64,000 bases of DNA from Chelydra serpentina. Lineage: Eukaryota; Chordata; Testudines; Chelydridae. How positions within the stretch are numbered: position 1 is the stretch's first letter; the number at the start of each line of letters is the position of its first letter. The notes below the pieces were generated by a model. The model was not told where the DNA came from. It did no database searches and was given only the letters and a program-made list of their open reading frames with translations. The position numbers and the translations under genes are program-made. The stretch covers positions 30,543,001 through 30,607,000 of the forward strand of contig JBAIAC010000014.1 in assembly GCA_037349315.1 (NCBI GenBank). The letters run 5' to 3'. Below, one piece after another: positions 9,454-24,400 of this stretch.

Positions 9454-12400
9454 GCAAGTAAAGTTTAAAATTTATGCTCTTAATATAGCAAAATGAAGAT
9501 CTGAGGATTCTTCATAAACATTCATCGTTGCACAGGTTCTAACATAATTCCCCTATTAAAAATAGAATACTTTGGTTATTTTATTTGGTAGTGGTTTTTT
9601 TATTTTTTATTTTCATTTATTTGTGTTTGAGATGGTTATTTTATTCAGTGCAATATACTTGTAAAATAACAGAATAATAGCACAATAAAATATATAGATG
9701 TGCTAATAACAAATATTACCGTGCACGGTATGTAAAATGACAAATCAACAATTCACCATTGGAAAAGGAAAACCTACTTTCGGATTTTACCACACAGGGT
9801 GGTTGACATAAACAATATTGACGTTCAAACAAACTACTGATCAGTTATCCACCCACACAGACTGGCAAGAACAAGGGGGATCGAATCAGAAAATTAGTCT
9901 TCAGGAGAAAAATATGTCTCAGAAAATTATCGTCTTGTAACTGCTTTCCAGTACTCCAAACTCCTGATGTGTTTTGTGTATCCAGCACTGCAAAACAAAT
10001 TTGTACACAGTGTATGTGACCCAAAATAATAAAGGCAAAATTTTCAAGAGATCTCTGAATTTGTGTCCACTGCTTGGCACATCAAATATTTTCATTCCCC
10101 ATTACCTCAGGGGCCTAGTTTGCATGCCCACATCTATCGTGGAAATGCTTATGCGTGTGTTTAACTCTGTGCCAGGAGGTTCAATAAGACTACTCATTGT
10201 GCAGAGTTAAACACATTTTAGTATTTGCAGGATTGGGGCCTAGATAGTTACGCTTATCTAGTCAACATGTGTACCCAAAGCGAAGATTTAGAGTGCCTCA
10301 AAATATCCATGTGCACAACTGCTAGTGCCAGTATAGAGACTGCAGTCTCAATTCTGCCCTCTTCCTCAGACCTGTTTGATGTAGGTTTTGGAAGGTTGTC
10401 AGGAAGCTATTTACAGTTCCCCGATTCTGTGCCAGCCGTCCCTAGCATGAGTTAGAGCAGACTAGGGATCTTATCTCAGTGGAGGAGTCGTGGAGTGGAG
10501 CAGAATTATTTCATGCCCCTGCCTCGTTCCCACTCTGCCTCCTCCAACTCTCAGCATGCCCTTTACATTGGTGGTGGGGATGCAGCTAGTGTAGGAGCTA
10601 GCTCAAGTTGCTTTATGACACTGGGAGTTTCCCCTGTTGTAAGGGGAGTTCTCTGTTGGACGCTTCTGGCCAAAATCCAAAGACTTTGCATTACCTGAAA
10701 GATGCAAAATGGCTGGAACAAAATGGGACATCTGAGGCGCCTATGAAAATGTAAGCCCAGTACAGACATAGTTAAATCCACGAATTACCATGTTATGTTG
10801 TGTCATGCTGTCTGAGAGCAACATAATATGAAAATGACAAAGCATATAAAGCATATAAAGTAATTTATAGTTACTCAAACTTCAGTTATTTTTCTCTTTC
10901 TTGCACAAGGTTGCTCCAGTGTTGGCCAAATTCATAAGTGAGACATGAGATGTTTTTCACATTGATATTGCTCTCCTGCCTGCATCTAAAGATTCTGCAC
11001 ATAGCAATATTGAAATATGCATAGCTTTTAGTGGAAAAAAGCTGACTAATTATTTGGCTTGTTCATTTTAGTGAAACCATATGAAAGAATGACTCTTAAA
11101 GAACTAAATGAAGCTGAAGATGACTTTGATGAAGATGATATGAAAGCTCTTGAAATGTATAGGTACAGTAAGATGTTTCTTGCCATATTCACAGTACATA
11201 TTGTTATTTAGGATGTTTCACACATATGGGATAAAGAAAAATTCCATCCACAAACTGAAAGGAAGAAAACCTACCTACATAGTTATATATTTGAAAATTA
11301 AATATTCAGCAAAAAATTAATGCTATTAGTTAGAAAAATATTACTTTGCCTTCCGGATGGTATTGGTTTGCAGATAGAGTACACGTTTTAAAGATATATC
11401 CTGGCAATAAAGAAAAATGTATGTATAGTGTATTTATAATTAAAGATTCGGTGGTACAGTATTTCATTCACACACTATAATTACTACTTTAGAACCCTTA
11501 GCACATATAGACAGTGCATACTACTGAGTATTTTAAAAAGATTTTTAGTACATCTGTTGTTGGTCCCATATATGCAGAACCTTTTTTTTTTTGCCCCTTA
11601 TCTAGTACCCATTCTATTTGGTTTCCTATTTCTTAATTCAGAAGGATGGCTTTATCTAACTAATATTTTATGTATACACAGTATTTATTATGAATGATTA
11701 TATATAATCTCAAATCCCTGATAAACTGTTAATATTATTATATAATGCTTTCTTACATACAGTACGATACAGAGTCAATATGTCTAAGCACTCTGGCTTC
11801 TGGGTCAGAAAATCATAGAAGCTTTCAACCAAGATTTTTAGGGTATAGTCAATTTAGTCATATTGACTCCATGCGTATAACAAGTATTTTATAGCAATAA
11901 TTTACAAAGTACTTTTGCCAAGATCTGCGGGTAGTACTATACAATCACTCATAAAAATATAGTGTATGACATTGTCACGAGGTTGCTTGCCCCTTTAAAG
12001 GGAATCTGGGCTCAGGTTATCTGCAACAAGCTAATTTAAGGAGTCCATCTAGGCAGTTGATTGTATAACAAGTACTCAGCTCGGTTACAGGGAGGTGCTT
12101 ACAGAGGGAGAAGCTCTCTCAAGAAGACCATGAGAAAAATATCTCCCAGAGACCACCAGCCACAAGGGGGAGGACTGTGTAACCCCTGAGGCCAAAGTAA
12201 GAGATGCAATTCACATTTATTTTGGGTTTAACAAAGTAGAACCAAAGCAGGGGAATTTTGTCTTACATTCATTTGAACTGTGTGGAATTTTTAAAGGGGC
12301 CTGAGAGAAGAGAAACTGAGGCATGGATTACCTGCAACATGACACTAGTTCAGTAGGAGGCATGCCTTGCAACAGATATATACAAAATAAATGCTATCCA

Positions 12401-15400
12401 CTTGAACTAAAGACCAGAACTGTATTTGAACCATGCCCATTATCGTATACTCCTGTAACGTTAGACTGCTAAAATAGTAGCAATTTAGAAATTCTAGACT
12501 GGTGTTGATTCCAAGTGTCTACTGCTATTTTATGAGAGAGAGAATTTTAAAAGAATGTTTTCATGAAATCACAGAGTTGTGCACCTAAATCCTCATACAT
12601 CACGGTAAAAATATATTAAACATATTTTGTTTAACACTTTTAAAAAGAAAGTCAGCTGCTGACTTAAAACAATGGCTTAGTTTATTTCAATACATTTTAA
12701 TAAAAATTGGCCCTTGGCTGTGAATTTCTCACTTTCTACATTGTCATTATTTTTATAGATGAAGACTGCCACCTAGTGCTTTTGCATTCAAATTTTCATT
12801 ACAAAATTGTGAAACAGTAAGGTATTAAACTCTGGGTTACTTTACTCAGTACATAAATTTTGTTTTCAAAATCATAAAAACATTTTTGGCCTTTTTTGAA
12901 TTTGTGTTGCTTGCCTTGTCTTCACTGCAGTATCAATACAGTCATGTAATATGTTGCTTTAACTTTCTTTTCCTAAATATTTTATATCCTTAATGTTCCT
13001 TAGATTGATGTAAGTATATATAGTTTCTTTCCTATCTTCAAGTGTTATCTCACTAACTAAATGCCAGCACTGAAGCCTTCTAGCACAAAATTATTCCATT
13101 AAAACTTAAAGGCATTCAGATATAGATTATTTAAAAAATTGGCACCACATTTCAAAAACAGTCGCCACTTTTCCAAAATGTACAACAGTATCTATCTAAA
13201 AGCAGGATGAAGTACTAAAAGTTGAAAATCATGGTTGTAATATTTCAACCATAAATGATGATGGGTTTATTCAAAGGAACTAAGAAATACAAAATTGATA
13301 TTACTGTAAAATAAATTTTAAAAAATTGTACCAAATAATTTTTATTTCTGAAATAGGCAACAACGGTTGCAAGAATGGAAAATTCTTCAGAAAAGACAAA
13401 AATATGGGGAGCTGAGAGAAATTTCTGGTGAGCAATATGTGAAAGAAGTCACAAATGCTCAGAAGGATGTGTGGGTTGTAATTCATCTATATAGATCAAG
13501 GTAATGCTATGATTATATTTTTTCAAAACTATTTAAGATTCTAAAATACTTAGCAAAAAAAGATTCAAGATGATGAGATGATAAGAAAGATGATATATGC
13601 AAAATAGATTATAATGTCATTGTTTACTATATCCCCACTTGAGGGAAAAGAAATCTTAGAAAATAAGATTTCTCCTGTGTTGGTTCTCCTTGCTCCATCA
13701 GTGCACCACACAGGATTTCTTCACCCTTGACTCACATAGAGGTAATGCAAAAGATCTTTCTTGCTAGCTATTGTTGGCAGACATGAATTGTGCTGGAGGG
13801 CAAAAGTTCCTCTGCAGCCCTCCTTCAGGGTTCCTCTCTAAGAGTATGTCTATACTACCCGCCGGATAGGCGGGCAGCGATCGATCCAGCGGGGGTCGAT
13901 TTATCACGTCTAGTCTAGACGCGATAAATTGACCCCCGAGCGCTCTCCCATCGACTCCTGTACTCCTCCGCCGTGAGAGACGCAGGCAGAGTAGACGGGG
14001 GAGCGGCAGCAGTCAACTCACCACAGTGAAGACACCGCGGTGAGTAGATCTAAGTACGTCAACTTCAGCTACATTATTCACATAGCTGAAGTTGCGTAAC
14101 TTAGATCGATTCCGCCCCCCCTCCCCGACCCGAGTGTAGACCAGGCCTAAGGATTTTGCTGCCTTTTTTTTTTCTCTTTCATTCTCTCCCTCCAGCAGAT
14201 CAGCAGTCTGGTAGAGTGAGGGTCTTTCCTGAAGGACTAAGGTACGTCGACTTGAGCTACGTTATTCACGTAGCTGGGGTTGCGTAACATATGTCGACTT
14301 ACTGTGGTAGTGTAGACATAGCCTCACTCCCCTCGCCCAAGTAAGAGAAGATCATCCTCTGATCGGGATGACACCAAGAGTGGTCCCTCCCTCAGCTCTT
14401 GAGGTGCAAACCACAGGAATGCCATCCCCAGCTAGATCCTGCTTCTGACAAGAGACACAAGGCTGCTCCTAGACTGACTATCTCAGCCCCTGGTAGTAAG
14501 TCTAAGGACTGTGCCAAGGTGAAACACCAGCTATTGGCGCCACCATGTGTTGTGGGCGACCGAAGCGAGCCCTTTACCTCCTTGGTGGCTCCGGCTCCAT
14601 TTCTGATGGCTCCAGTGAGGTCCTCGGCCCCAACGCTACGCACTGCACCGAAGCTCTCGGCTCCAAGAAAGACTCCAGCAGGGTTGCAAACTCCTACTGA
14701 AGCTGACTCCGAAAAGCTCTCTGGCACCATCTGCTGACTGTTTTCCATATCACACCTCGGCACCATGCTCAACACAGGCACTGAGGAGAGATCACCCACA
14801 GGAATTCACACAGCTGTCAGACCTCACTATATATCTGACACTCCGGATTCTCCACTCCTCAGACAGGAGGTGTCCCAAGTTTCACACACTTCTCAATCAA
14901 CACACTCTTTGCCTTCTCCTACAGAGACAGCACCTTCTTTCCTTAGTGATGTTGAGGAGAATGAGGGTGATTATCAAGACTCTCTTGCCCCATCAACATC
15001 AGGGCAATTGACACCAGCTTACTAGACTTACCCTGCCACAATTCAGAGCACCCAGCCTTTTCAGGGGCCCCCATGGATGCAACCATATATTCCCTTTCCC
15101 TCTAATTGGCCATATTGGGACTCCTTGGCCATGTATAAGGCACAATTCGGTAATTCCCCACCGTTGCAAACACGCCAGCCTCCATCAATCCCCTCCTCAA
15201 CACTCTCTCGACCTCCAGAACCACAGCCTCCGCAAATACCACCACTCGAAGAGGAACTGGAAGTAGAGCAGGATGAGAAGGTAACTCCGGTCCTCCTGTT
15301 TTCTTCATCTTCACTTGATGAAGCCATCATGCCACCACCTCCCACAGTGGCTGATGATTTTTGCCACTTTCAGGAGTTGTTTTGTAGAATGTCTGACTCC

Positions 15401-18400
15401 CTAAACATCCCATTTGAGAAGGTCAAGGAATAACAACATGAACTGATTGACATTCTCCATACCTCCTCAACAACAAAAATTTCCCTACCTATTAACGGTG
15501 CACTACTTGAAACTGCAAACCTTCTTTGGCAGACTCCAGCCTCTATCCCCCCCTATATGCAAACGGGCAAATAGGAAATATTCTGTACCTGCAAAAAATG
15601 CGGAGTTTTTATTTGTACATCCTGCCCATAATTCCCTTGTGGTGAATGCGGTGCAAGAGAAGGGCCATCAATGCCAGTCCCGATCTGGTTGTCCTGACCG
15701 AGACTGGAAATGTTTAGGTCTCCTGGGCAGAAAATCCTATAAATCTGCTACCCTCCAATTTCGAATTTCCAATTATGAGGCCCCTTATAATTTCCAAAGT
15801 ACTTGCAGTGGTAGCGGCCTTCCTCTGCAAACAAGGCACCACCATTTTCCTGTATCTATTTGACTGCCTTTTCAAAGTGCCATCCGAGACTGAAGCGCTC
15901 CGAGCAATCCACGCTACAATGACCCTCTTTACAAAACTGGGCCTCCTTATCAATTTTGAAAAGTCCACACTAACCCCAGTGTAAACACTGGAATTCATTG
16001 GCGCTGTACTCGATGCCAAGCAGGCAAGATTGTTTTTACCACCTCACAGGTTCACAGTGATAACACAATCGCCCGAGTATGCGCCCCCAAATCTCAGCAC
16101 ATACATGTCTCCAAACACACAAGACTGCACATGCGGTGTCTTCAGGTCTGGCTCCATACAGTATATCTTCCTCACAAACACAGCATGAAAACTCCTGTCC
16201 ATGCCAACCCAGCTCAAGGACTCATTACTGTGCTGGACGTGTCCTGACAATGTCTGTGCTGGGGTCCCTTTTCTTCAACCTCCATCTCCTATGATACTTA
16301 CCACCAATGCCTCCCTCTTCGGCTGGGGAGCGCATCTGTGCAAGCACATTATACAGGGCAGATCAATGCCCACTGAGCCCACCTTACACATCAACCTCCT
16401 GGAACTGAGGGCGGTCCGCAATGCCAACATTTCCTACCACTCCTCATTACTGTTCGAGTAATGACGGACAACCTCTCTTGCATGTATTACATCAACAGGT
16501 AAGGAGGTGCCAGGTCCCATTCCCTATGCTCAAAAGCAATCCGGTTATGGAATTGGTGTATCCACAATGACAGCTCCATCTCTGCTGCGTATCTCCCTGG
16601 ACATCAGAAAACGACAGTGGATACGCTGAGCAGAACTTTCTTGCATGAGTACGAAAGGCAGCTTGACATGAGAGCACTTCGTCCCATCTTCCGCCGATGA
16701 GGTTATCCCACCATAGACCTTTTTGCCACTCACGAGAACACCTGCTGTCCTCAGTTTTGTTCCAGATCAGGCCTGGGACACAATTCATTAGGGGATGCAT
16801 TCCTTATGAACTGAACATGCCACTTCTTTATGCCTTCCCTCCCTTTCCCCTCCCGTTCCGAGTCTTACGCAAGATACAGGAAAATCGAGTTCTGGTTATA
16901 CTAATAGCACCAACATGGCCATGACAAGTCTGGTACACGTACCTGCTTTGCATGACACTCTCTTAGCCTATAAACCTTCCCCCAGCATCGTGGCTCCTCT
17001 CCCAGGACAAGGGGACACATTCACCATCCCAATCCTCAGATGCTCCACCTGAAAGCTTGGCTCCTTCGTGACTCTGGGATTTGGAAATAACCAGGTCAGA
17101 TTCAGTAAAACATATCTTGATATATAGCAGGTGCGATTCTACCAGAGATACCCTATTCCCACAAGTGGAACCGGTCCCAACCGGTTTGGTGTGGTGACAG
17201 ACAGGTCGATGCAGCCTGCGCTCCATTATCTCTCATAATGGACTACTTCCTTCAACTCAAACAGCAGATTGGCTTTTAGTTCTTAGAGTGCACCTGGCTT
17301 CAATTACCGCATTCCACTGCCCTGTCGAGGGATATTCAGTATTTGCACAGCCCCTTGTCAAAAGTTTTCTTAAGGGTGTTCAAAACCTATACCCTGACAT
17401 ACGTCCCTCCACCCTATCCTGGGACCCCAGCTTCGTCCTACGCTCTCTGACTAGACCTCCATTTGAGCCAATGGCAACCTGCTTACTCCTTCATCTAGCA
17501 ATGAAAATGGCCTTCCTCGTTGCGATTACGTCAGCATGACGCGTGGGAGAAATATCAGCCCTTATGGCATACCCGCCATATACAGTGTTTTATAGGGACA
17601 AAGTGACCCTCCGTCCCCAACCAAAATTCCTGCCAAAGGTTATAATGTCCTTCCATCTAAATGAGCTGTACACCTCCCCTCCTTCATTCCCAACCACACA
17701 ACCAAGAAGCAGCTCTCCACACTTTAGATGTGAGATGCGCATTGTCGTTCTACTTGGATAGAACCAAACTGTTCAGGAACTCGCCACGCTTGTTCATATC
17801 CATTGCCGAATGCTTTTAAGGCACGCTCCGCTGTGTCTAAACAACGGTTCTCTAAATGAATTTCCCAATACATACGCCTGTCTTACGAACTTCACGGTGC
17901 GGGGGAGAGGAGGTGCACATGTGCGGTCCAGTGGGCACTGTTATTGAAGATCTCCGACTCCACATGCAAAGGTGCTGCCGTACCTACAGTGGAGCACCCA
18001 AGGGGGGACACATCTTGAAGAACCTCAGTTACTGCACAAGGTGAGTAACCCTCTCTTGTGTTACAAAAATCCAGGCATGAAGGCCATGGACCAACATGAT
18101 GTGGCCATACCACCATACTGAGATTTTCTTTTAAAATTTGACTCTATTTAGAGTACTTAGGGGCGGGGGGAATTAAAATATCAGATGTATAACTATGAAT
18201 TTGAATATCCAACAAGAGTAAACGTAAGTGTATTAAAATCTCAAATACAAAAACTGCATTAAGTGGACACAGACCATGGTTTATCAATGGTGGAAGAAAA
18301 ACAAAACTCTGAACACATGGAGCTTATATAGCAGTAATAACCAACAGTATATGTATCTTGACATTCATGTAAATATTTTTAGTTTTTATTTCAACAGCCT

Positions 18401-21400
18401 TTTTCCATAAGACTCCTTGTAGAAGAAGCCAGAGAAGAAATCTGTAATGGAAGTCCCATTATAGAGCAAAGTAGAAGCATACTGACTACATGTAAAAACT
18501 CTATTCTTGAAAGGTTATTTGTATGGATTCTAGTATTTTCTTGCATGTTTCAAACTGTTGTGTCAGAACTTTCATCAAACCTATCCATTCTTTTTTAGCA
18601 TCCCAATGTGCTTACTAGTTAACCAGCATCTCAGCCTTCTAGCCAGAAAGTTTCCAGAAATCAAGTTTATCAAAGCCATTGTGAACAGCTGTATTCAAAA
18701 CTACCATGACAGATGTTTACCCACAATTTTTGTGTACAGAAATGGTCAGATAAAAGGCAGGTTCATTGGAGTTACTGAATGTGGAGGGACAAATCTTAAA
18801 CTAGAAGGTAATATAACAAATATATTCAAAATAATTTATAGTAATCTAATGTAGTTAATAATCATCAATTCTTAAGATCACTTCTTGGGGTACAACAGTC
18901 TTTGATAGTGTTTTTGTACCTTAGACAAGAAAAATGATGAATGAATTGTTAATAGAAGCTTCTGCATTTCTACCGTAGCACAAATAGTATGTGTTGTTAA
19001 CTTGCAATGCTATAGATAAGGTAGGTATGGTGGGAATGGCACCTGTGTAACATCTGATCTTTCCTATGGAGGAGGATTTGATCTAAAAAAGGGTATACAT
19101 TCCCTCTTAAGTGTGAGTCCCCAACCCAGTTCCATGGGACTAGGCTACGCAGGAGCCTTTCCCATATATCCCCCATTACACACTGGGCTGCATGACCCCT
19201 ACAAGGAGAAAACCTCATTGACTACCTCAAGCATTTTTGTCTTTTCCTAAACTATCCAAGTTCCAGTTCCATTAATATATATATTCTGCAGCTATTGCAA
19301 CACTATTCTATCTGTCTCTATAGTGTAGGTACTTATATGGTCCCCATTACCATAATATCTGAGCAAATCACAATCTTTTTAATGCATTTATCCTCACAAC
19401 ACCCATTTGAGGTAAGAAAATCTATCATCTCCATTTTGGAGGGAGGAGACTGAGGCACAGAAAGACTAAATGACTTGCCCAAGGTCACAAAGGAAGTCTG
19501 TGGGAGAGAAGGGTTGTGTTATGTGATCACTTTTGTGTGGATAAGTCCAGGTTCCTAAAAGCAGTGGGAAAAACTGAACCTATTGTTTTGATTTCTTGTT
19601 CGCGTCCTTAAATATAGTTCTTGGTGTTCTAACAGCACCTCTCTTTGAGACCCTTATGAGAATCTCTGTTTACTTGAACCCACGCTCCTATCCCATGAAA
19701 CACACTAGACCTCAGTTATGCAGCAGAGATCCTGGAATTATGCAGCATGGATTCTCGCTCTCTCATGCAGTTCAATCAGTGTAGTGTTTTGTTTAACTTT
19801 TTAATGTTAAATTGAATTGTATTTATACCGCCCAAACTGTTAAACTACCCATATGTTGCACATTTTTGAACTGACAAAGATCTCCATTGTAGAATTTGTT
19901 AGGGGAAACCTGGAGGTTTTGACAGCTGTGAATGGGACAGTTACAGTTCTTAGCTCCCAAGAAGGCATGGGAACTAGTTTTGGTTTTGAAGAAGCAGTTG
20001 AGGTTTTTGGAACCAGGAAGGGGATGCATCTCTAACTTCCCACTTTTCAGCAGGGGCAGAAGTTACTTTAAACTTTTGGGATGGATGGAGCCTTGAAGTC
20101 CTTATTCCTCACCCAGCAACTTCCACACCACAGTCTGTAATATCAGCAGCACAAAGGGAAGCAGTTTAAAACACTTCCTCATCGTCTTCTGCTCCTACAA
20201 CGTCCATTCCTGCGGGAATTCTGAATCAAAAAATTAAAAATTCTGCAAATTTTATTTGTCAAATAAATGTGGAGGCTCCAGCATGGCATTGGAAAGCACA
20301 GGCCACTGGCTCCACAGAGGTGGGAGATCACTGTTCAGCTCCCCCACAGGACACAAACACAGCCATGAGGCTGCACCAAACCCTGGCACAGCTCAAGGAC
20401 CGGGCCTACCCCAGAAACAACCCAAGGCCCTGACGCTCCATTTGGGCAGGCAGGCTCAGCAAGGCAGGATCCAAGTGTAGAGGGGCTTAGTGTGGGGGAT
20501 CCAGGTGTGGCTTGAGAGGGTCCTGCGTGGGGCAAACTGGGTATGGGTGGCTCGGGGGGATCTGGATGCACAGGGGCTTGTTGTGGGGTTCTGGGTGCAA
20601 CGGTAATGGAACTCTGCAGGGAAGTCCAGGTGAAGGTGGTTGGGCTCAGCACGTGGCATCTGGATGTGGGGGGTATAGAGCTCAGCAGGGGAGTCTGGGT
20701 GTGGGGGTCCAGGTGCTGGGGTAGTGGGTTGGGGATCCAGGTGTGGGGGGCTTGTCAGGGTGGTCCAGGTGCAGAGGGAGTGGGGCTCATTGGAGGGAGT
20801 TCTGAGAGTAGGGAGGTGTGAGGCTCGGCATAGGAATCTGGACATGAGGGGGTCTGGATGCATGGCGGTTGGGCGGATGGGGGAGCAGCTCCATGTATAG
20901 GGATCCCTCCCCTTGCAGCTGATGAGCGACGGGTGCAGGAAGCGAGGGTGGGGGGAGTTTGCAGAGCTTTCAACAGCCAGGGGAGAAATCTGGGGGTGGA
21001 TTTGACCCGGCCCTGGATGCCACACAGGGGAAGAGGAAGTCCTGTCCTCCTCAGCCCAGCTGTGGCTAGCAGCTGAGCCTGGCACAAGGTAAGAGCCACC
21101 AGCCGTGTTTTCCCCAGTCCCACCTCCTGCCCCACAGTGATTTACCTCTCTGCCGGCTGCCTTGGGCACCCAAAACATATTGCTGGGGAGGATTGCATAA
21201 CCACTCTTGTGGCTTCCCTTTGCTTCCCCATCAGAAAGTCATTTTTCTGCAGAGAAGCAAAAAAATCTGCGGGGGACGTAAATTCTGCACATGCACAGTG
21301 GCTCAGAATTCCCCCAGGAGTAAACTTCATTATCTTCTAGTCAATAGATTTTATATGATGCCTGATACTCCAGTCCCAGGCTTGCTTTCTAAACCTTTCC

Positions 21401-24400
21401 CTTCCCAGTAGGAAGACTACATGGGTCATTTCTTTGCAAAATGGAGTGGAGTTACCATGGATTACTGGGTTTTAGAGAGAACCAACCTGGAGAATCTGAT
21501 TCACTTCCTCTTTGTATTGAGTACCAACTTCCATTTCCCCATCCAATTTTAGGGTCATGATTCAAGATATTCTAAAGTGACAAGTGTTTTTTGTGTTCCT
21601 CAATTTTTGGGTACACAACTTGGGACATTCTATGTGGTCCTGATTTTCGGCTGGCAGGGGGCCGGCGGCCGGGACCTTGGCTGGCAGCAGCATGCCATTA
21701 AAAATCGGCTCGTGTGCCACCTTTGGCATGCCTGCTGCAGGTTGCCGACCCTTGCTTTAGAGGATCATGTCTCCTGTTCATGAAAGGATGCTTAAAGAAG
21801 AGATTCTCTTTGTGGCTAGGAACCACAGTTGTGGTACTTCGTTAGTTTCAAGGCAAGGAGTTCTACTCCCACTATTTTCTTATTCCAAAAAGAAACAGTG
21901 GTCTGTGTCCCATCTTGGGCTTGAGAAGACTAAAATATATCTCTATCTTATGTGTTCAAAGCTCATTTGAGTTTCTTGTTTTAAAGAATGCACATCCATA
22001 TTTCCATCAAGGATGCTTATGAGAAAATAACTTGGTTTATATGCGACAAGCAATCATATTCACTATTGCTCGTTAGAGGGACACTGTCAGTTTGAGTCAC
22101 ATATGAACAAGTACGTTAAGGTGGACACTTCAGCTACTCAGGCACACATGAATGGGGTTAAAAAACTGATTCTTTATTCACAATAGCCATATTCAGTTTG
22201 CTGCATGCCTGCTACTGTAACACATAGACTGGAGTAGTGGCTGTATGCTACTGTTTTCCCTTTATACACATTTGTAGAGATTTTGCACAGTTCATGAACC
22301 CACAGGCCATGCCCCTGTCCCACCACTACTATCCTGCTAACACCCTTCACTTCCAGAAAATGAGCTATTGTAGAGCTTGGGTTTGTGGCGGCCTGTGAAA
22401 CCATTCTGTGTGCCCCCTGTGTATCCAAGCCCCACTGACTCTCAAGATTTTGCCCTATGCTTGTGCAAAAGCTGTTGGTGGAAATATTTCAGTTTTTCTA
22501 AAAATCTGTATTAAGAGTTTATCCACAATTCAAATAAATCTCAATTTGGATAGAGGTATTGAGAAGCTATATTGGACTGCCAGTACTAAAATCTTCTATG
22601 CAATTTGTTTGCTGGACTAATAACATTTTTAATACTGGATGTTCTGTGGTTCTGTGCCTGACTCTACATTCAGTTTTGTGCTCAGTAGAATTGTTCATTT
22701 GTAAGAAATGACAAAATAGGAAAATATTTAGTTTTTTGGCCAATCCTTGATCGATCTTCCATTGAATGGAAAGGTTAAATGATGTCCTGGAGTAATCCAG
22801 TTTAGACAAGGGCTGTTTTCTAAACAACTGTACTAATATAGACTGTCACCCCAGCAAGGTTCTATTGTAGTTTAACATGGCTTTTAATAGTTGGATGTAG
22901 ACACACACCAAGGGTACGAAATTAGGTCGAATTTATAGAAGTCGATATTTTAAAACCCGATTTTATGGAATCGATTGTGTGTGTCCCCACTAAAGACCAT
23001 TAAGGCCATTAGGTCGATGGACTGTGTCCGCAGTATCGGGGCTAGCGTCGACTTTTGGAGCATTGTATTGCGGGTAGCTATCCCACAGTTCCCGCAGTCT
23101 CCGCCGCCCATTGGAATTCTGGGTTGCGATCCCAAAGCCTGATGGGGCAGAAAACATTGTCGCTGGTGGTTCTGGGTACATGTTGTTAAGCCATCCCCCC
23201 TTCCTCCCTCCCTCCCTTCCACCTCCCTCTGTGAAAGCAACCTTTTTCACGCCTTTTTTCCAGGGTTTCTGGGTTTGCTATGGCAAGCATGGAGCCTGTT
23301 CAACTCACAATGACTGTATGTCTCCAGCGTGCGCCTGGACATTTGGTCTAGTGGGGATTCAGTCCCACTATAATACGGGCAGAGGGATAGCTCAGCGGTC
23401 TGAGGACTGGCCTACTAAACCCAGGGTTGTGAGTTCAGTCCTTGAGGGGGCCATTCTGCCTGAGGCTGGTAGTCGCGGGACTACACAACAGAAGCTCCTT
23501 GCCTTCTTGCAGAAGATGGTACAATATACCTGAAATCTATTGTCATCGTCCCTTGTGTGCATCAGATGGTGCAATATGCTTGCAAGCCGTCATCATTGTC
23601 CCCTGTGTGCTCCTGGCTGGCCTTTGCTGTGGCTGGCTGGGGGCGCTTGGACATAAATAGGAGTGACTCTGGTCATTCTCTTTTTTACATTTTGTTTAAT
23701 GGAGATTCAGTACTGCCTGGAACACTGGCAGAGGGCTAGCTCAGCGGTCTGAGCGTTGGCCTGCTAAACCCGGGGTTGTAAGTTCAATCCTTGAGGGGGC
23801 CAGGAGAGGATGACGGATAGCAAGCATATTGCACCGTCTACTGCCGAGTACCCAGGAGATGATGACGGCTAGGAAGCATACTGCACTGTCTGCTGTCAGC
23901 CTACCCCTTGCTCCCCCCTCCCTCCGTGAAAACAACTGAGGGAGGAGCAAAAAATCCTTTCGTGCCTTTTTTCATGTGGGCGCCATATTGCTGACACCAT
24001 TTTTATCCACCCGCCGCTTCCGCTGCCACTCTGCTGTCCTGCAGACGCCATACCAGGGAAAGCATGGAGCCCGCTCAGATCGCCGCGGCTGTTATCGCTG
24101 TAATGAACACCATGCGCATTGTCCGGTAGTATATGGAGAACGAGAACCAGGACCTGCTACAGCAGGCGAGGAGGCGACGGCAGCGCCCTGAGGACAGTGA
24201 TGAGGACATGGACACAGACCTCTCTCAAAGAAGGCTCCCCCGCAAGGTGGACATCATGGTGGTAATGGGGCAGGTTCATGCCGTGGAACACTGATTCTGG
24301 GCCCGGGAAACAAGCACAGACTGGTGGGACCGCATAGTGTTGCAGGTCTGGGACGATTACCAATGGCTGCGAAACTTTCGCATGCGTAAGGACACTTTCA

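Larger units (their letters stand above)
14326..18062 (+). mobile_element. DIRS-type retrotransposon, broken copy 1
   Basis: The order is gag-like region, reverse transcriptase with RNase H, tyrosine recombinase, then a 3' terminal segment (about 17890-18060, containing GTGGAGCACCCA, GAAGAACC and CACAAGGTGAGTAACC). DIRS elements use a tyrosine recombinase instead of an integrase and leave no target duplication. The copy is degraded by stops and small shifts. It lies in PDCL2 intron 4 in the same orientation as the gene. Ends are approximate. Confidence 0.85.

Noticed and set aside
20456..21178. A 240-codon minus-strand open frame rich in histidine, proline and threonine
   Set aside because: Produced by a degenerate G-rich array inside the element at 20206-21321; periodic composition, not a protein.
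23381..23802. Possible functional tRNA genes
   Set aside because: A and B boxes are present, but the arms do not form a clean cloverleaf and both copies match the SINE head.
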